In this document: positions 1 to 7,033 of the stretch, in pieces | Layout: every line of letters begins with the position of its first letter | Numbering within the stretch: the first letter of the stretch is position 1 | NCBI GenBank assembly: GCA_036257895.1 | Contig: DATAES010000149.1 | Span: forward strand, 1 to 20,615 | DNA length: 20,615 nt | Source: DATAES01 sp036257895 | Lineage (GTDB): Bacteria; Actinomycetota; Acidimicrobiia; Acidimicrobiales; JACDCH01 | Direction of reading: 5' to 3' | Notes under the pieces: model-generated | The model's database searches: none | Told to the model about the DNA's origin: nothing | The model's input: only the letters and a program-made list of their open reading frames with translations | Position numbers and translations under genes: made by a program

Positions 1-2
1 AA

Positions 3-308
3 CGACTGCGATCGAAGCTCGAGGCACGCGTTCGGCCCGGTGCCAGTCAGACAGGCGCCGTCTTGCGCGGCAGCGACGTCCCACCCGCAGGACCGAGCTT
101 CCCGTCCGGGCACGTGATCCTGGTCGCCGCCATCAGTTGCGTCGTGGATCCGTTGCTCCCCCCCACCCTCCTGTGGCTGCCATTCCTCCTCACCGCGTTG
201 GTCATGCTCGGTCGGGTCTACGTGGGGGCGCACAATCCGCTCGACGCGACAGCGGGGCTCGGCGCAGGTCTGCTGCTCGGCGGCGTGGTCGCAGCTCTCG
301 TGCACTGA
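3..308 (+). CDS. PAP2-family phosphatase, C-terminal part (5' end outside window)
   Basis: The frame is open from the left edge, so only the C-terminal ~101 residues are present; the TTG at 63 is probably internal. Two signatures of the type 2 phosphatidic acid phosphatase (PAP2) superfamily are visible: PSFPSGH, and GRVYVGAHNPLD, which keeps the R-x5-H-x3-D spacing of the third motif with Gly in place of the usual Ser. An Arg-Pro pair upstream may be the remnant of motif 1. Hydrophobic stretches around these motifs (VILVAAISCVV, LWLPFLLTALVML, GLGAGLLLGGVVAAL) are membrane segments, as in lipid phosphatases such as undecaprenyl-pyrophosphate phosphatases. The substrate cannot be told from this fragment. 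It ends 13 bases before the large palindrome region, which may serve as its terminator. Confidence 0.85.
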   Translation, partial: RLRSKLEARVRPGASQTGAVLRGSDVPPAGPSFPSGHVILVAAISCVVDPLLPPTLLWLPFLLTALVMLGRVYVGAHNPLDATAGLGAGLLLGGVVAALVH

Positions 309-315
309 CTGGCCT

Positions 316-376
316 GTCTCGTTCTGGCGTCAACCAGTGCGCATATGCGCACTGGTTGACGCCAGAATCGCGAGAC
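316..376. repeat. Perfect 46-bp palindrome with bulged outer stem (copy 1)
   Basis: Bases 322-344 and 345-367 are exact reverse complements with no loop bases (core GCGCATATGCGC). A further six pairs, gtctcg at 316-321 with cgagac at 371-376, extend the stem after a 3-base bulge (368-370). A near-identical copy lies at 6072-6121. It follows the PAP2 stop by a few bases and ends next to the SDR start codon. It could be a terminator, a protein-binding palindrome, or a member of an intergenic repeat family; there is no T-run after it. Confidence 0.9.
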
Positions 377-1159
377 ATGACCGAACGAGAGCGCACCTAC
401 GTCGTCACCGGCAGCGCATCAGGAATCGGCGCCGCGACCACGCAGCGGCTGCGCGACCGCGGGCAGCGGGTCATCGGTGTCGACCTGCACGATGCCGACG
501 TGACCGCGGACCTCGCCACAGAGGAAGGACGCCAGACGCTCGTCGACGATGTGCGCGCCGCGACCGATGGACGGCTGGATGCTGTCATCGCCGGGGCCGG
601 GATCACCTCCGGCGACCCCATCACGGTGAGCATCAACTACTTCGGCGCGGTCGCCACTCTCGAAGGGCTCCGTCCGTTCCTCCAACAGAGCGAACAGCCG
701 CGCGCGGTGACCATCGCCTCAGTGGCGCTGCTGCAGTCGCTCGACGACGACATCGTCGACGCATGCCTCCGCAACGACGAAGATGCCGCCCGCGCCGCCG
801 CTTCGGCCGAAGGCAAGGGCGTGTTCGTGTACCCGTCGACGAAGCGGGCCCTGGCCCGATGGGTTCGACGCATGGCCCCCACCGCGCCGTGGGCCGGCGC
901 CGGCATCCCCCTCAACGCCGTCGCGCCTGGCGTCGTGACGACACCGATGACCGCGCCGCTGCTCGACGACCCCACATGGCGCGAGATCGTCGACGACGCG
1001 GTGCCGATGCCGCTCGGCGGCTACGCCGGACCCGACGAGATCGCCGCCGTCCTCGACTGGCTCACCGGTCCGGACAACACGAAGGTGACCGGTCAGGTGA
1101 TCTTCGTGGACGGCGGCGCCGACGCCGTCCTCCGACAACACGACATCTGGGCGACGTGA
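377..1159 (+). CDS. SDR oxidoreductase, 3-alpha-hydroxysteroid dehydrogenase/carbonyl reductase-like
   Basis: A 260-residue classical short-chain dehydrogenase/reductase with a Rossmann fold. The cofactor motif TGSASGIG is at residues 11-18, an acidic residue at the end of beta-2 (GVDLHDADV) favours NAD(H), and the catalytic Ser115, Tyr152 and Lys156 (YPSTK) are present. The layout follows the Comamonas 3-alpha-HSD/carbonyl reductase subfamily: INYFGA, an insert between the Ser and Tyr motifs, a GIPLNAVAPGVVTTPM segment and a C-terminal DGGADAVLR, with almost the same length (about 257 residues). This is recognition from memory, so the substrate (steroid, ketone or other carbonyl) is inferred. 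The ATG at 377 places the glycine motif at the usual distance. There is no clear Shine-Dalgarno sequence, because the palindrome arm ends 9 bases before the ATG; leaderless translation is possible. Confidence 0.88.
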   Translation: MTERERTYVVTGSASGIGAATTQRLRDRGQRVIGVDLHDADVTADLATEEGRQTLVDDVRAATDGRLDAVIAGAGITSGDPITVSINYFGAVATLEGLRPFLQQSEQPRAVTIASVALLQSLDDDIVDACLRNDEDAARAAASAEGKGVFVYPSTKRALARWVRRMAPTAPWAGAGIPLNAVAPGVVTTPMTAPLLDDPTWREIVDDAVPMPLGGYAGPDEIAAVLDWLTGPDNTKVTGQVIFVDGGADAVLRQHDIWAT

Positions 1160-1186
1160 GCGCGCGGGCGACGCACACGCACGGCG

Positions 1187-1828
1187 TCAGCCAGAGTGGG
1201 AGGCGGGCTCCAGAGCCGTGATGAGCCGGCTCACGCGCCGAGCGACGTTCACCGCGTGATCACCGAGCCGCTCGTAGAAGCGGGCGACGAGACCCATCTC
1301 GATGGCGACCGGGACGGACGTGCCGCTCGCCGCTAACTCCACGGACAGCTGCACGTGTAGGTCGTCGAGCTCGTCGTCGCGCTGGCGCAGTGCGTCGGCC
1401 GCGGTGCCGTCCCGATCCGCATACGCGACGGCGGCAGCGCGCCACATCTCTACTCCGATACGCCCCATCTGACCGATGAGAGCACGGGCCAGGGGTGAGA
1501 TCTCGGCGGCGAGGCCCTGCTGTGTCCGCAACGCAATGTGCTCGACCAGGTCGCCGCTGCGCTCGAGCTCGGGGACGATCTGCAGCGCGGCGACCAGCGA
1601 ACGGACTTCCCGATCGCTGTGTGCCAGCGCGCGATCCAACTCCGCGTACAGCAGTTCCTCCGTCACGTCCTGTAGCGAGTCGATGGACTGGTCGCCGGCG
1701 ATGAGGGTCCGCGCCATCTCCCTGTCCCCGTCGAGGAACGCAGTCGTGGCGGCAGTGAGTCCCTCCGCGACCATGTTGAACAGGCGGAGGACGTGCTCGT
1801 CGATGTCTGCCACTGCGAACCGCGTCAA
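1187..1828 (-). CDS. phoU: PhoU-like phosphate regulator
   Basis: A 213-residue all-helical protein with the two-fold repeat of PhoU. Each half carries the family's acidic metal-binding motif: ELERSGDLVEHIA (residues 87-99) and YERLGDHAVNVA (185-196). PhoU proteins couple the Pst phosphate transporter to the PhoR sensor kinase and influence polyphosphate content in many bacteria. The chosen start is TTG at 1828, preceded by AGAGGGGG at good spacing; no ATG lies upstream in frame. No pst genes or phoR are nearby. Instead it follows a ParA-like ATPase and a CHAD protein on the same strand, 112 bases downstream of the ParA stop. It converges on the SDR gene with a 27-base gap. The family call is firm; partners other than Pst are inference. 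Confidence 0.93.
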   Translation of the reverse strand: MTRFAVADIDEHVLRLFNMVAEGLTAATTAFLDGDREMARTLIAGDQSIDSLQDVTEELLYAELDRALAHSDREVRSLVAALQIVPELERSGDLVEHIALRTQQGLAAEISPLARALIGQMGRIGVEMWRAAAVAYADRDGTAADALRQRDDELDDLHVQLSVELAASGTSVPVAIEMGLVARFYERLGDHAVNVARRVSRLITALEPASHSG

Positions 1829-1940
1829 AACGCCCCCTCTGCTGTCCCACCCATGGTCGATGTCCCGATCTCTCGTGACCCTACGAACCTACGCCTGTGC
1901 CTAACCAGTGGTGAAACCCTGTGGATATCGGGTGCGCGCC

Positions 1941-2690
1941 TCATTCGGTTGCCTTCCGAATCGCGGACCACAGATCTGCATAACAGCGCGCAGCGCGGCT
2001 CGACGGCGCGAATTCCGCGACCGGCGCGCGGTGCCTTCCCATCTGCTCGACTTCCGTAGCGGACGGAACCGCCGCCTCGAGCACGTCGGGCCGGTCTCCG
2101 AGTGCGGCCATCACGTCACGGTGGAGCCGCTTGCGGCGGTCGGCGAGCGAGAAGAACGTGAGCACGGTCGGCGACTTCTTCGACTTCTTGCCGTCGTTGT
2201 CGAGGAACTGTCTCAGCTGGTCCAGCGTCCGCACCGACAGGGTGGTGGGGATCGTCGGGACGAGCAGTACGTCCGCCGCGCCGAAGATGCTCTCGGTCAC
2301 GAGCGACATGCTCGGCGCGCAGTCCAGGAACACGTAGCTGTACTCATCGGCCAACGGTTGGAGGAGGTCGGCGAGTTGTTCGGTCGGCTTCTTCGTACGG
2401 TCGAGCGCGAGGTCGAGGTGCCGGTACGAGAGATCGGCCGGCACGAGATCGAAGTTGGCGAAATCGGTCGACTTGATCGACGAGTCGACGGGGCGCTTGC
2501 GACGGACGATCGCCCGGGCGCCACCCTTCACCTTGGGCCGTACCCGTAGCAGGTAGGTGGCAGCGCCCTGCGGGTCGAGATCCCACAGCAGCGACGGCTC
2601 ACCTTCACGAGCAGCGAGGTACGCGAGATTGACCGCCGCGGCCGTCTTCCCCACGCCGCCCTTGATGCTGTACGTCGCGATGACCTTCAT
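1941..2690 (-). CDS. ParA/MinD-family ATPase, orphan, coupled to the CHAD gene
   Basis: A 249-residue ParA-type P-loop ATPase. The deviant Walker A is KGGVGKT (residues 10-16, with the signature Lys10), Walker A' is DLDPQG (37-42) and Walker B is YVFLDCAP (119-126). There is no N-terminal HTH as in plasmid ParA/SopA, so it belongs with short ParA-type ATPases, which form ATP-dependent dimers on nucleoid DNA and move or space a cargo. Its ATG overlaps the CHAD gene's TGA as ATGA (2687-2690), a strong sign of translational coupling. No parB gene or parS-like site was seen, so chromosome partitioning is unlikely and a cargo role is more likely, as for McdA (carboxysomes) or PpfA (chemoreceptor arrays). 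That the cargo is a polyphosphate body is inference from the CHAD and PhoU neighbours. Confidence 0.93.
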   Translation of the reverse strand: MKVIATYSIKGGVGKTAAAVNLAYLAAREGEPSLLWDLDPQGAATYLLRVRPKVKGGARAIVRRKRPVDSSIKSTDFANFDLVPADLSYRHLDLALDRTKKPTEQLADLLQPLADEYSYVFLDCAPSMSLVTESIFGAADVLLVPTIPTTLSVRTLDQLRQFLDNDGKKSKKSPTVLTFFSLADRRKRLHRDVMAALGDRPDVLEAAVPSATEVEQMGRHRAPVAEFAPSSRAARCYADLWSAIRKATE

Positions 2691-4156
2691 GACCGGGCGA
2701 ACTCCCGCAGCGCCTTGACCAGATCACTGCGCGCCGCCTGCTGCAGGACGACGAGAGCGTCCATCATCTGCTCACCTGCCGCCAAGGCATGGCTCGAGGG
2801 CTCACCGATCGACCTGTCCGCGAGGAGGTCGCGGAGGAGCAGGAGCTGCACCTCGGAGTCCTGGAACTGGCCGAGGTCGTCCTGCAACCGCTTCATGTGT
2901 GCGACGACGGACTTCACCTTGCTGGCCGGGAGCGCGCCGCCGAGCATCTCCGCTGCGTACCGCAGCCGCTTGGCGCGCTTGCGCGCCGAGTGGATGTCGG
3001 CCGCGGGCGCGTCGTCATCGATCTTCTTCGCGGCCTTGATCAGATGCTTGGTTGCAGTCCCGATCGTTTCGCGCGCGAGCTGCTCGGCGGTAGTGCCGTC
3101 CGCACCGGCAGCGAGGTCGTCGATGCCGGTGCGCCAGCCTCGCTTCAAGGTCGCGTAGCGGTCGCTGTTGAGTGCCTCGAGCAACCGCGCTTGCTCAGTG
3201 GCGCGGCGGGCGCGCACAAGTCGGGCAAGCTCGTGTACTCCCGCGTCAGCGGACGCGGTGATCGTCGAGGGCTCGAGTTGCAACTCGAGGAGCAATACGT
3301 CGAGATCGCGTGGTGGGCCCGTGACGCCGGCGAGCCACTTCCACTCGGGCTCCCACTGGCGAGTCATCGCCGGCGGCAGATGACGGCGAGCCAGCCGCTC
3401 GATCGACCGCGTGCGGCGTGTGGCCACGCGAAAGTCGTGCAGCACCTCAGGGTCGAGCTGCTGGCGCACGCCGTCCTCGTTGAGCTCCATCGTGATGAGG
3501 AGGTGGTCGAACACCTTCGCCAGCGCGATGCGCGCATCTTCACTTGCCTTCAACTTCAGTTCCGGCGGCTCTCGCAACTCGCCCGGCTCGCGTCCGTTGG
3601 CGCGCACGGCGGCCACCATCGGGTCGACACCAGTGATGAGATCGGCCTGGCTGTCGAGGAGGTCGACAACGTGATCAGCCGTCTTCTCGTAGCCCCGCAC
3701 AGGTCGAAGGGCGACGCGGACTGCAGCCGGTGCTCGCTCGACGTCGATGTACGCGACCGTCTTGTCGTCCTCGTCGAGCAACTTGAGCGGCCACACCTCG
3801 ACGCGCTCGCGTCCGACGTCGAGGAGCGTACGCGGCGCGAGTTTCGGACCCAGTCGTCGCTGCAAACCGATGGGAAGGTCGCTCGGCTGGCGAGACCGGC
3901 CCGCGCACGGCACCCGAAGTTCGGCGCGCTCACCGGTGCGGTTCTGCAATACGAGCACGCGCTGTCCGCCTTCGGGTTGCTCTTCTACGAGCGCGTCGCC
4001 CCGCCGAAACAGCCGCCAGTCGAACGTGTCGAGGTATGTGCGCTGAATGGTCACCGATCCACTGCCGGAGAGCCCGAGACTCGCCGCGAGGCGGGAAGCC
4101 AGGCGCCTTGGACTCGCCTTGGCCGGCGCATGCCACCACTGACGCGCTGCGCTCAT
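2687..4156 (-). CDS. CHAD domain protein with degenerate N-terminal CYTH-like domain
   Basis: A 489-residue protein. Residues ~205-485 form a CHAD domain, a two-fold helical bundle with conserved basic residues: HDFRVATRRTR (240-250) in the first half and DIHSARKRAKRLRY (387-400) followed by LQDDLGQFQD in the second. CHAD domains bind inorganic polyphosphate and can target proteins to polyphosphate granules. Residues ~15-175 resemble a CYTH/triphosphate-tunnel fold (YLDTFDWRLFRRGDALVEE resembles the usual YYDTPDLRL...L segment), but the N-terminal ExExK catalytic signature is absent, so triphosphatase activity is doubtful. It starts at ATG 4156 with only a weak ribosome site and overlaps the ParA gene at its 3' end. 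The CHAD call is strong; the CYTH call is moderate. Confidence 0.92.
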   Translation of the reverse strand: MSAARQWWHAPAKASPRRLASRLAASLGLSGSGSVTIQRTYLDTFDWRLFRRGDALVEEQPEGGQRVLVLQNRTGERAELRVPCAGRSRQPSDLPIGLQRRLGPKLAPRTLLDVGRERVEVWPLKLLDEDDKTVAYIDVERAPAAVRVALRPVRGYEKTADHVVDLLDSQADLITGVDPMVAAVRANGREPGELREPPELKLKASEDARIALAKVFDHLLITMELNEDGVRQQLDPEVLHDFRVATRRTRSIERLARRHLPPAMTRQWEPEWKWLAGVTGPPRDLDVLLLELQLEPSTITASADAGVHELARLVRARRATEQARLLEALNSDRYATLKRGWRTGIDDLAAGADGTTAEQLARETIGTATKHLIKAAKKIDDDAPAADIHSARKRAKRLRYAAEMLGGALPASKVKSVVAHMKRLQDDLGQFQDSEVQLLLLRDLLADRSIGEPSSHALAAGEQMMDALVVLQQAARSDLVKALREFARS

Positions 4157-4277
4157 CGAGTGATGCTCGCGCGCCAGTCAGTCATCCATCGATTCTGCCC
4201 GCAGAACAAGCCGGTTCGCCCGAAAAGTTCGCCGGCGCCCAGCGTCACCGACTGTTCATGATGACTTCGGTTGACAG

Positions 4278-4766
4278 CTACGAAGCTGCCTTGAAGATCA
4301 GATGCGCCTCGGGCCCGTCGAGGCGAACCTCGCTCGGACGGCTCTTCGCCGCGAGGCCGAGCGCGGCTCGATTCTCGGCCAGCACGGTCGCCGTCAGGGT
4401 GTCGATCCCGTGGCGGTGGGCGTCGCCGGCGAGCGCACGGATGAGCACCCGGCCGAGGCCTCGGTGCTGCCAACGATCGGCGATGGTGATGGCGATCTCG
4501 GCTTCGTCGGGGCAGCACCCGGCGCGATCCCAATGGGCGATGCCCACGACTTCATCACCGTCGAGCACGACGAGCGCCTCGTGATCTCGATGGTCGATCA
4601 TGTCGAACTGCCGTGCGACGAGCCCGGCAGGGTCGGGCGTGAGCGTGAAGAAGCGGCGATAGATGCTCGCCGGCGACAGTCCCCGATACGCCTCGATCAC
4701 GGCGTCGAGATCCGAGTTGTCGACCACCCTCAGTGTGAGATCTGGAAACGGCTGGCGCCCGTTCAT
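4278..4766 (-). CDS. GNAT-family N-acetyltransferase
   Basis: A 162-residue single-domain GNAT protein that would transfer an acetyl group from acetyl-CoA to an amine. Motif A, with the acetyl-CoA pyrophosphate-binding loop, is AEIAITIADRWQHRGLGRVLIRAL (Q/R-x-x-G-x-G as QHRGLG). The N-terminal LSPASIYRRFF resembles segments in GNAT domains of protein lysine acetyltransferases of the Pat type, but no cyclic-nucleotide or CoA-ligase domain is attached. ATG 4766 is preceded by GGGAGGA at good spacing; longer upstream starts in this frame run through the divergent HxlR gene and are rejected. It lies 121 bases upstream of the CHAD gene on the same strand and may head that transcript. It shares a short divergent control region with the HxlR regulator. 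The substrate is unknown. Confidence 0.9.
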   Translation of the reverse strand: MNGRQPFPDLTLRVVDNSDLDAVIEAYRGLSPASIYRRFFTLTPDPAGLVARQFDMIDHRDHEALVVLDGDEVVGIAHWDRAGCCPDEAEIAITIADRWQHRGLGRVLIRALAGDAHRHGIDTLTATVLAENRAALGLAAKSRPSEVRLDGPEAHLIFKAAS

Positions 4767-4783
4767 GAGCTTCCTCCCGTTGA

Positions 4784-4821
4784 GTTCTGAACATGAACGT
4801 AAGACAGTTCGGATTCTGAAC
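4784..4821. promoter_or_regulatory. Candidate HxlR operator: clustered GTTC/GAAC half-sites
   Basis: The 78-base gap between the divergent GNAT and HxlR genes contains GTTCTGAAC (4784-4792), ATGAAC (4793-4798), GTTC (4807-4810) and ATTCTGAAC (4813-4821). These are dyad-symmetric GTTC/GAAC half-sites in several spacings, as expected for a dimeric winged-helix regulator that controls itself and a neighbour. The binding role is inferred from symmetry and position only. Confidence 0.45.
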
Positions 4822-4844
4822 GCAATAGGACTAGAGTCACACCT

Positions 4845-5315
4845 ATGCGTTGGAGCGAGATCGGCGAGCAGGACTGCTCGGTCGCTCGCACGTTGTCCGT
4901 CATCGGCGATCGCTGGACGATGCTCGTGTTGCGCGAGGCGTTCATGCGGACGCGCCGCTTCGAAGACTTCCAGCGCAACACGGGTGCACCCCGCCCGATC
5001 CTCTCGGATCGTCTGCGGGTGCTCGTCGACAATGGCGTCCTGGCGCGCTCCCCGTATGGGAATCATCCCGACCGCTTCGAATACCGCCTGACCGAGAAGG
5101 GCCTCGAGCTCTATCCCGTCGTCGTGTCGCTGCTGACGTGGGGTGATCGGTGGATGGCGGACAGTGACGGTCCGCCGGTCGCCTTGCGCCACAAAGCGTG
5201 CGACCGAACCATGCATCCCGAACTCGCGTGCCCGGAGTGCGGCGAGTGGGTAGGTGCTCGGGACATCTCCACCGCATCGAGAGGAGCCCAAGATGGCAGA
5301 CATCCTCGAAGCTGA
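4845..5315 (+). CDS. HxlR-family winged-helix transcriptional regulator with C-terminal Cys-rich tail
   Basis: A 156-residue HxlR/DUF24-type regulator. The core DCSVARTLSVIGDRWTMLVLREAF...RRFEDFQ...PRPILSDRLRVLVDNGVLAR...YRLTEKGLELYPVV matches the family's winged helix. Cys11 sits at the conserved N-terminal position used for redox sensing in some members (for example HypR). The tail adds C119, C129 and C132 with nearby His116 and His124 (HKACDRTMHPELACPECGEW), which could bind zinc; this tail is common in ~150-residue family members. It is divergent from the GNAT gene across a site with GTTC/GAAC repeats. Its last 23 bases overlap the start of the DUF427 gene, so the two are probably one operon. 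The ligand or oxidant sensed is unknown. Confidence 0.93.
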   Translation: MRWSEIGEQDCSVARTLSVIGDRWTMLVLREAFMRTRRFEDFQRNTGAPRPILSDRLRVLVDNGVLARSPYGNHPDRFEYRLTEKGLELYPVVVSLLTWGDRWMADSDGPPVALRHKACDRTMHPELACPECGEWVGARDISTASRGAQDGRHPRS

Positions 5316-6066
5316 GGTCACCGTACGAACCGAACCATGGCCGCGCCGTGTGCGCGGCTACGTCGACCAGCAGTTGGTGGTCGACTCCAAGCGCACGCTG
5401 ATCCTGTTCGAAGACCGCCATCTGCCCGTCTGGTACTTCCCCGCCGACGATGTGCGCGCTGACGTGCTCGAGCCGTCCGACAAGCACACGCAATGCCCTC
5501 ACAAGGGCACTGCGTCGTACTGGAACGTGCGCATCGGCGACCGCGTCGTGCGCGACGCAGTGTGGAGCTATCCCGAACCGATCCCTGGTCGCGAGGACAT
5601 CGCCGGCCTTCTCGCCTTCTACTTCCACAAGATCGACACGTGGTACGAGGAGGACGACGAGGTGTTCGTCCATCCGCGCAGCCCGTACCACCGAGTCGAC
5701 GTCCTCAACAGCTCGCGCCACGTGCGGATCGAGGTCGACGGTGAAACCATCGCTGACACGTCGCGACCGCGACTGTTGTTCGAGACCGGCTTGCCGATGC
5801 GTTGCTACATCCCGCGCGCCGACGTGCGCATGGAGTTGCTCGAGCCGTCCGACCGGCAGACGCAGTGCCCTTACAAGGGCGTCGCGTCGTACTTCTCGGT
5901 CCGGGTTGGCGATCGACTTCATGAAGACCTCGTGTGGACGTATCCGTTCCCGATCCCCGAGTGCCCGAAGATCGAGGGACTGCTGGCGTTCTGGGACGAA
6001 CGAGTCGACATGTCCGTCGACGGCGAGCTGCAACCTCGCCCCGATTCGCCGTGGTCGCGCCGCTGA
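5293..6066 (+). CDS. Tandem DUF427 domain protein
   Basis: A 257-residue protein made of two DUF427 domains, ~10-127 and ~138-245, sharing VxADVLEPSDxxTQCPxKGxASYxxVRxGDR and YPxPIPxxxxIxGLLAF. Each domain keeps the TQCPxKG signature (residues 66-72 and 190-196), so neither half looks decayed. The biochemical role of DUF427 is not established as far as I know; the fold is a compact beta structure. The start is ATG 5293 because GAGAGGAG lies just upstream; an earlier in-frame ATG at 5254 lies deep inside the HxlR gene and is less likely. The 23-base overlap with the HxlR gene suggests it is that regulator's main target. No signal peptide or membrane segment is visible, so it is probably cytoplasmic. 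Confidence 0.9.
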   Translation: MADILEAEVTVRTEPWPRRVRGYVDQQLVVDSKRTLILFEDRHLPVWYFPADDVRADVLEPSDKHTQCPHKGTASYWNVRIGDRVVRDAVWSYPEPIPGREDIAGLLAFYFHKIDTWYEEDDEVFVHPRSPYHRVDVLNSSRHVRIEVDGETIADTSRPRLLFETGLPMRCYIPRADVRMELLEPSDRQTQCPYKGVASYFSVRVGDRLHEDLVWTYPFPIPECPKIEGLLAFWDERVDMSVDGELQPRPDSPWSRR

Positions 6067-6071
6067 CCGAA

Positions 6072-6121
6072 CGTTCTGGCGTCAACCAGTGCGCATATGC
6101 GCACTAGGTGACGCCAGAACG
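6072..6121. repeat. 50-bp imperfect palindrome (copy 2), possible bidirectional terminator
   Basis: Arms 6072-6096 and 6097-6121 pair with two mismatches (near 6105 and 6107), and share the 23-base left arm and central core with the palindrome at 322-367. It sits between the convergent DUF427 and cyclase genes, where a two-way terminator would be useful. There is no clear T-run on either strand. Confidence 0.85.
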
Positions 6122-6140
6122 AAGAACTGAAGAACTGTGG

Positions 6141-6848
6141 TCAGGCGCCGCGCATGGACCGAACGGGGCGGGCGAGCCCCTCGAGCAGGGTTCCGATCGA
6201 CCAACCGGCTCGGTCGGGAGCGTCGAGGACGGTCGGAAGGTTCAGCGCCGCCGTGAGCTCGACCACGGCGACCGGTTCGGCCAGTCCGCGCAGGCGCACC
6301 TCCACCGGAGGGGACGTCTCCACCCAGTCGGGTGTCTCGAGCCCTGCGGTCGCGGCCAGCACCTGGCCGTGGCCGGCCGCGTCGCACAGCCGAGCGGCCG
6401 TGTTGACCGCACGGCCGATGTAGTCGTCGCCGTCCACCAGTAGGACGAACCCGCTCGCGATGCCCGCCCGCAGCGGCAAGCGGCACGCTCCCGTGGCGCG
6501 CTGCTCGATGGCAACGACCGCGCCCACGAGCCGCTCGATCTCGACCCCGACCATCATCACGCCGTCGCCGAGCCACTTCTCCACCCGGACGCCGAACAAC
6601 GGCGCGACCTCACGAACGACCTGCCGCAGGCAACGAGCCTCTTCGACGGCGGCTTCGTCGCCTTCGGAGTCGGCGAAGTCGGTGAATCCGCAGAGGTCGA
6701 GAAAACTGAAGCCGCGCTCGACTCGACTCGAGTACGCAATGGCCTTTAGCTGTCCCGTGTCCACGGTCCTCACCGTCCGATCGACTGGTGACAGTCCTAC
6801 TCTGATTCGACTCGACCCGAGACCCGGTTTCAGCGTGACGCTCGTCAC
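6141..6848 (-). CDS. Class III adenylate/guanylate cyclase, soluble
   Basis: A 235-residue protein with one class III nucleotidyl cyclase domain (~45-205). The metal-binding Asp51 (FLDLCGFT) and Asp95 (KWLGDGVMM) are present, as are the transition-state residues Asn149 and Arg153 (GRAVNTAARL). Lys91 in the KWLGD segment matches the adenine-selecting Lys of adenylate cyclases, so cAMP is the likely product. No transmembrane segment or sensor domain is attached. The frame stays open upstream, but only the part after GTG 6848 looks protein-like; this start has GGAG five bases upstream and overlaps the stop of a 31-codon ORF as GTGA. It appears to be the last gene of the ECF sigma/anti-sigma operon and converges on the DUF427 gene. 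Confidence 0.88.
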   Translation of the reverse strand: MTSVTLKPGLGSSRIRVGLSPVDRTVRTVDTGQLKAIAYSSRVERGFSFLDLCGFTDFADSEGDEAAVEEARCLRQVVREVAPLFGVRVEKWLGDGVMMVGVEIERLVGAVVAIEQRATGACRLPLRAGIASGFVLLVDGDDYIGRAVNTAARLCDAAGHGQVLAATAGLETPDWVETSPPVEVRLRGLAEPVAVVELTAALNLPTVLDAPDRAGWSIGTLLEGLARPVRSMRGA

Positions 6849-6940
6849 GGCTGCTCCGTTCCGAGGTCGGTCCCGGCGCACATGGCAGCGGTCGTTGCCA
6901 CACCGAGGTGGCCGCCGGTGAAGCTCCTGCGAATGGTCAT
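6845..6940 (-). CDS. 31-codon small ORF coupled to the cyclase gene
   Basis: ATG at 6940 is preceded by a strong purine-rich ribosome site (GAGGAAGAGG, 4 bases before the ATG). The frame reads MTIRRSFTGGHLGV... for 31 residues and stops with a TGA that shares the bases GTGA (6848-6845) with the cyclase's GTG start. No membrane segment or known motif is visible. The arrangement suggests either a leader peptide that brings ribosomes to the cyclase start or a genuine small protein. No homologue is recalled. An alternative is chance, with the ribosome site serving some other start, but no other start fits it as well. Confidence 0.5.
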   Translation of the reverse strand: MTIRRSFTGGHLGVATTAAMCAGTDLGTEQP

Positions 6941-7033
6941 CGTTCCTCTTCCTCAGCCCAACCAGCGCCGTGCCGGCCTGTGTCGGACGAGTACGTCGGC
7001 TGTAGCGACCGCGGTTCGCGGATGTGACGAACA

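Noticed and set aside
2789..4261. A 490-codon plus-strand frame opposite the CHAD gene
   Set aside because: It mirrors the CHAD coding strand; the minus strand shows clear CHAD motifs and the ATGA overlap, while this frame shows no family features.
4278..5321. A 347-residue version of the GNAT protein starting at 5321
   Set aside because: The extra N-terminus is antisense to HxlR, and ATG 4766 has a strong ribosome site.
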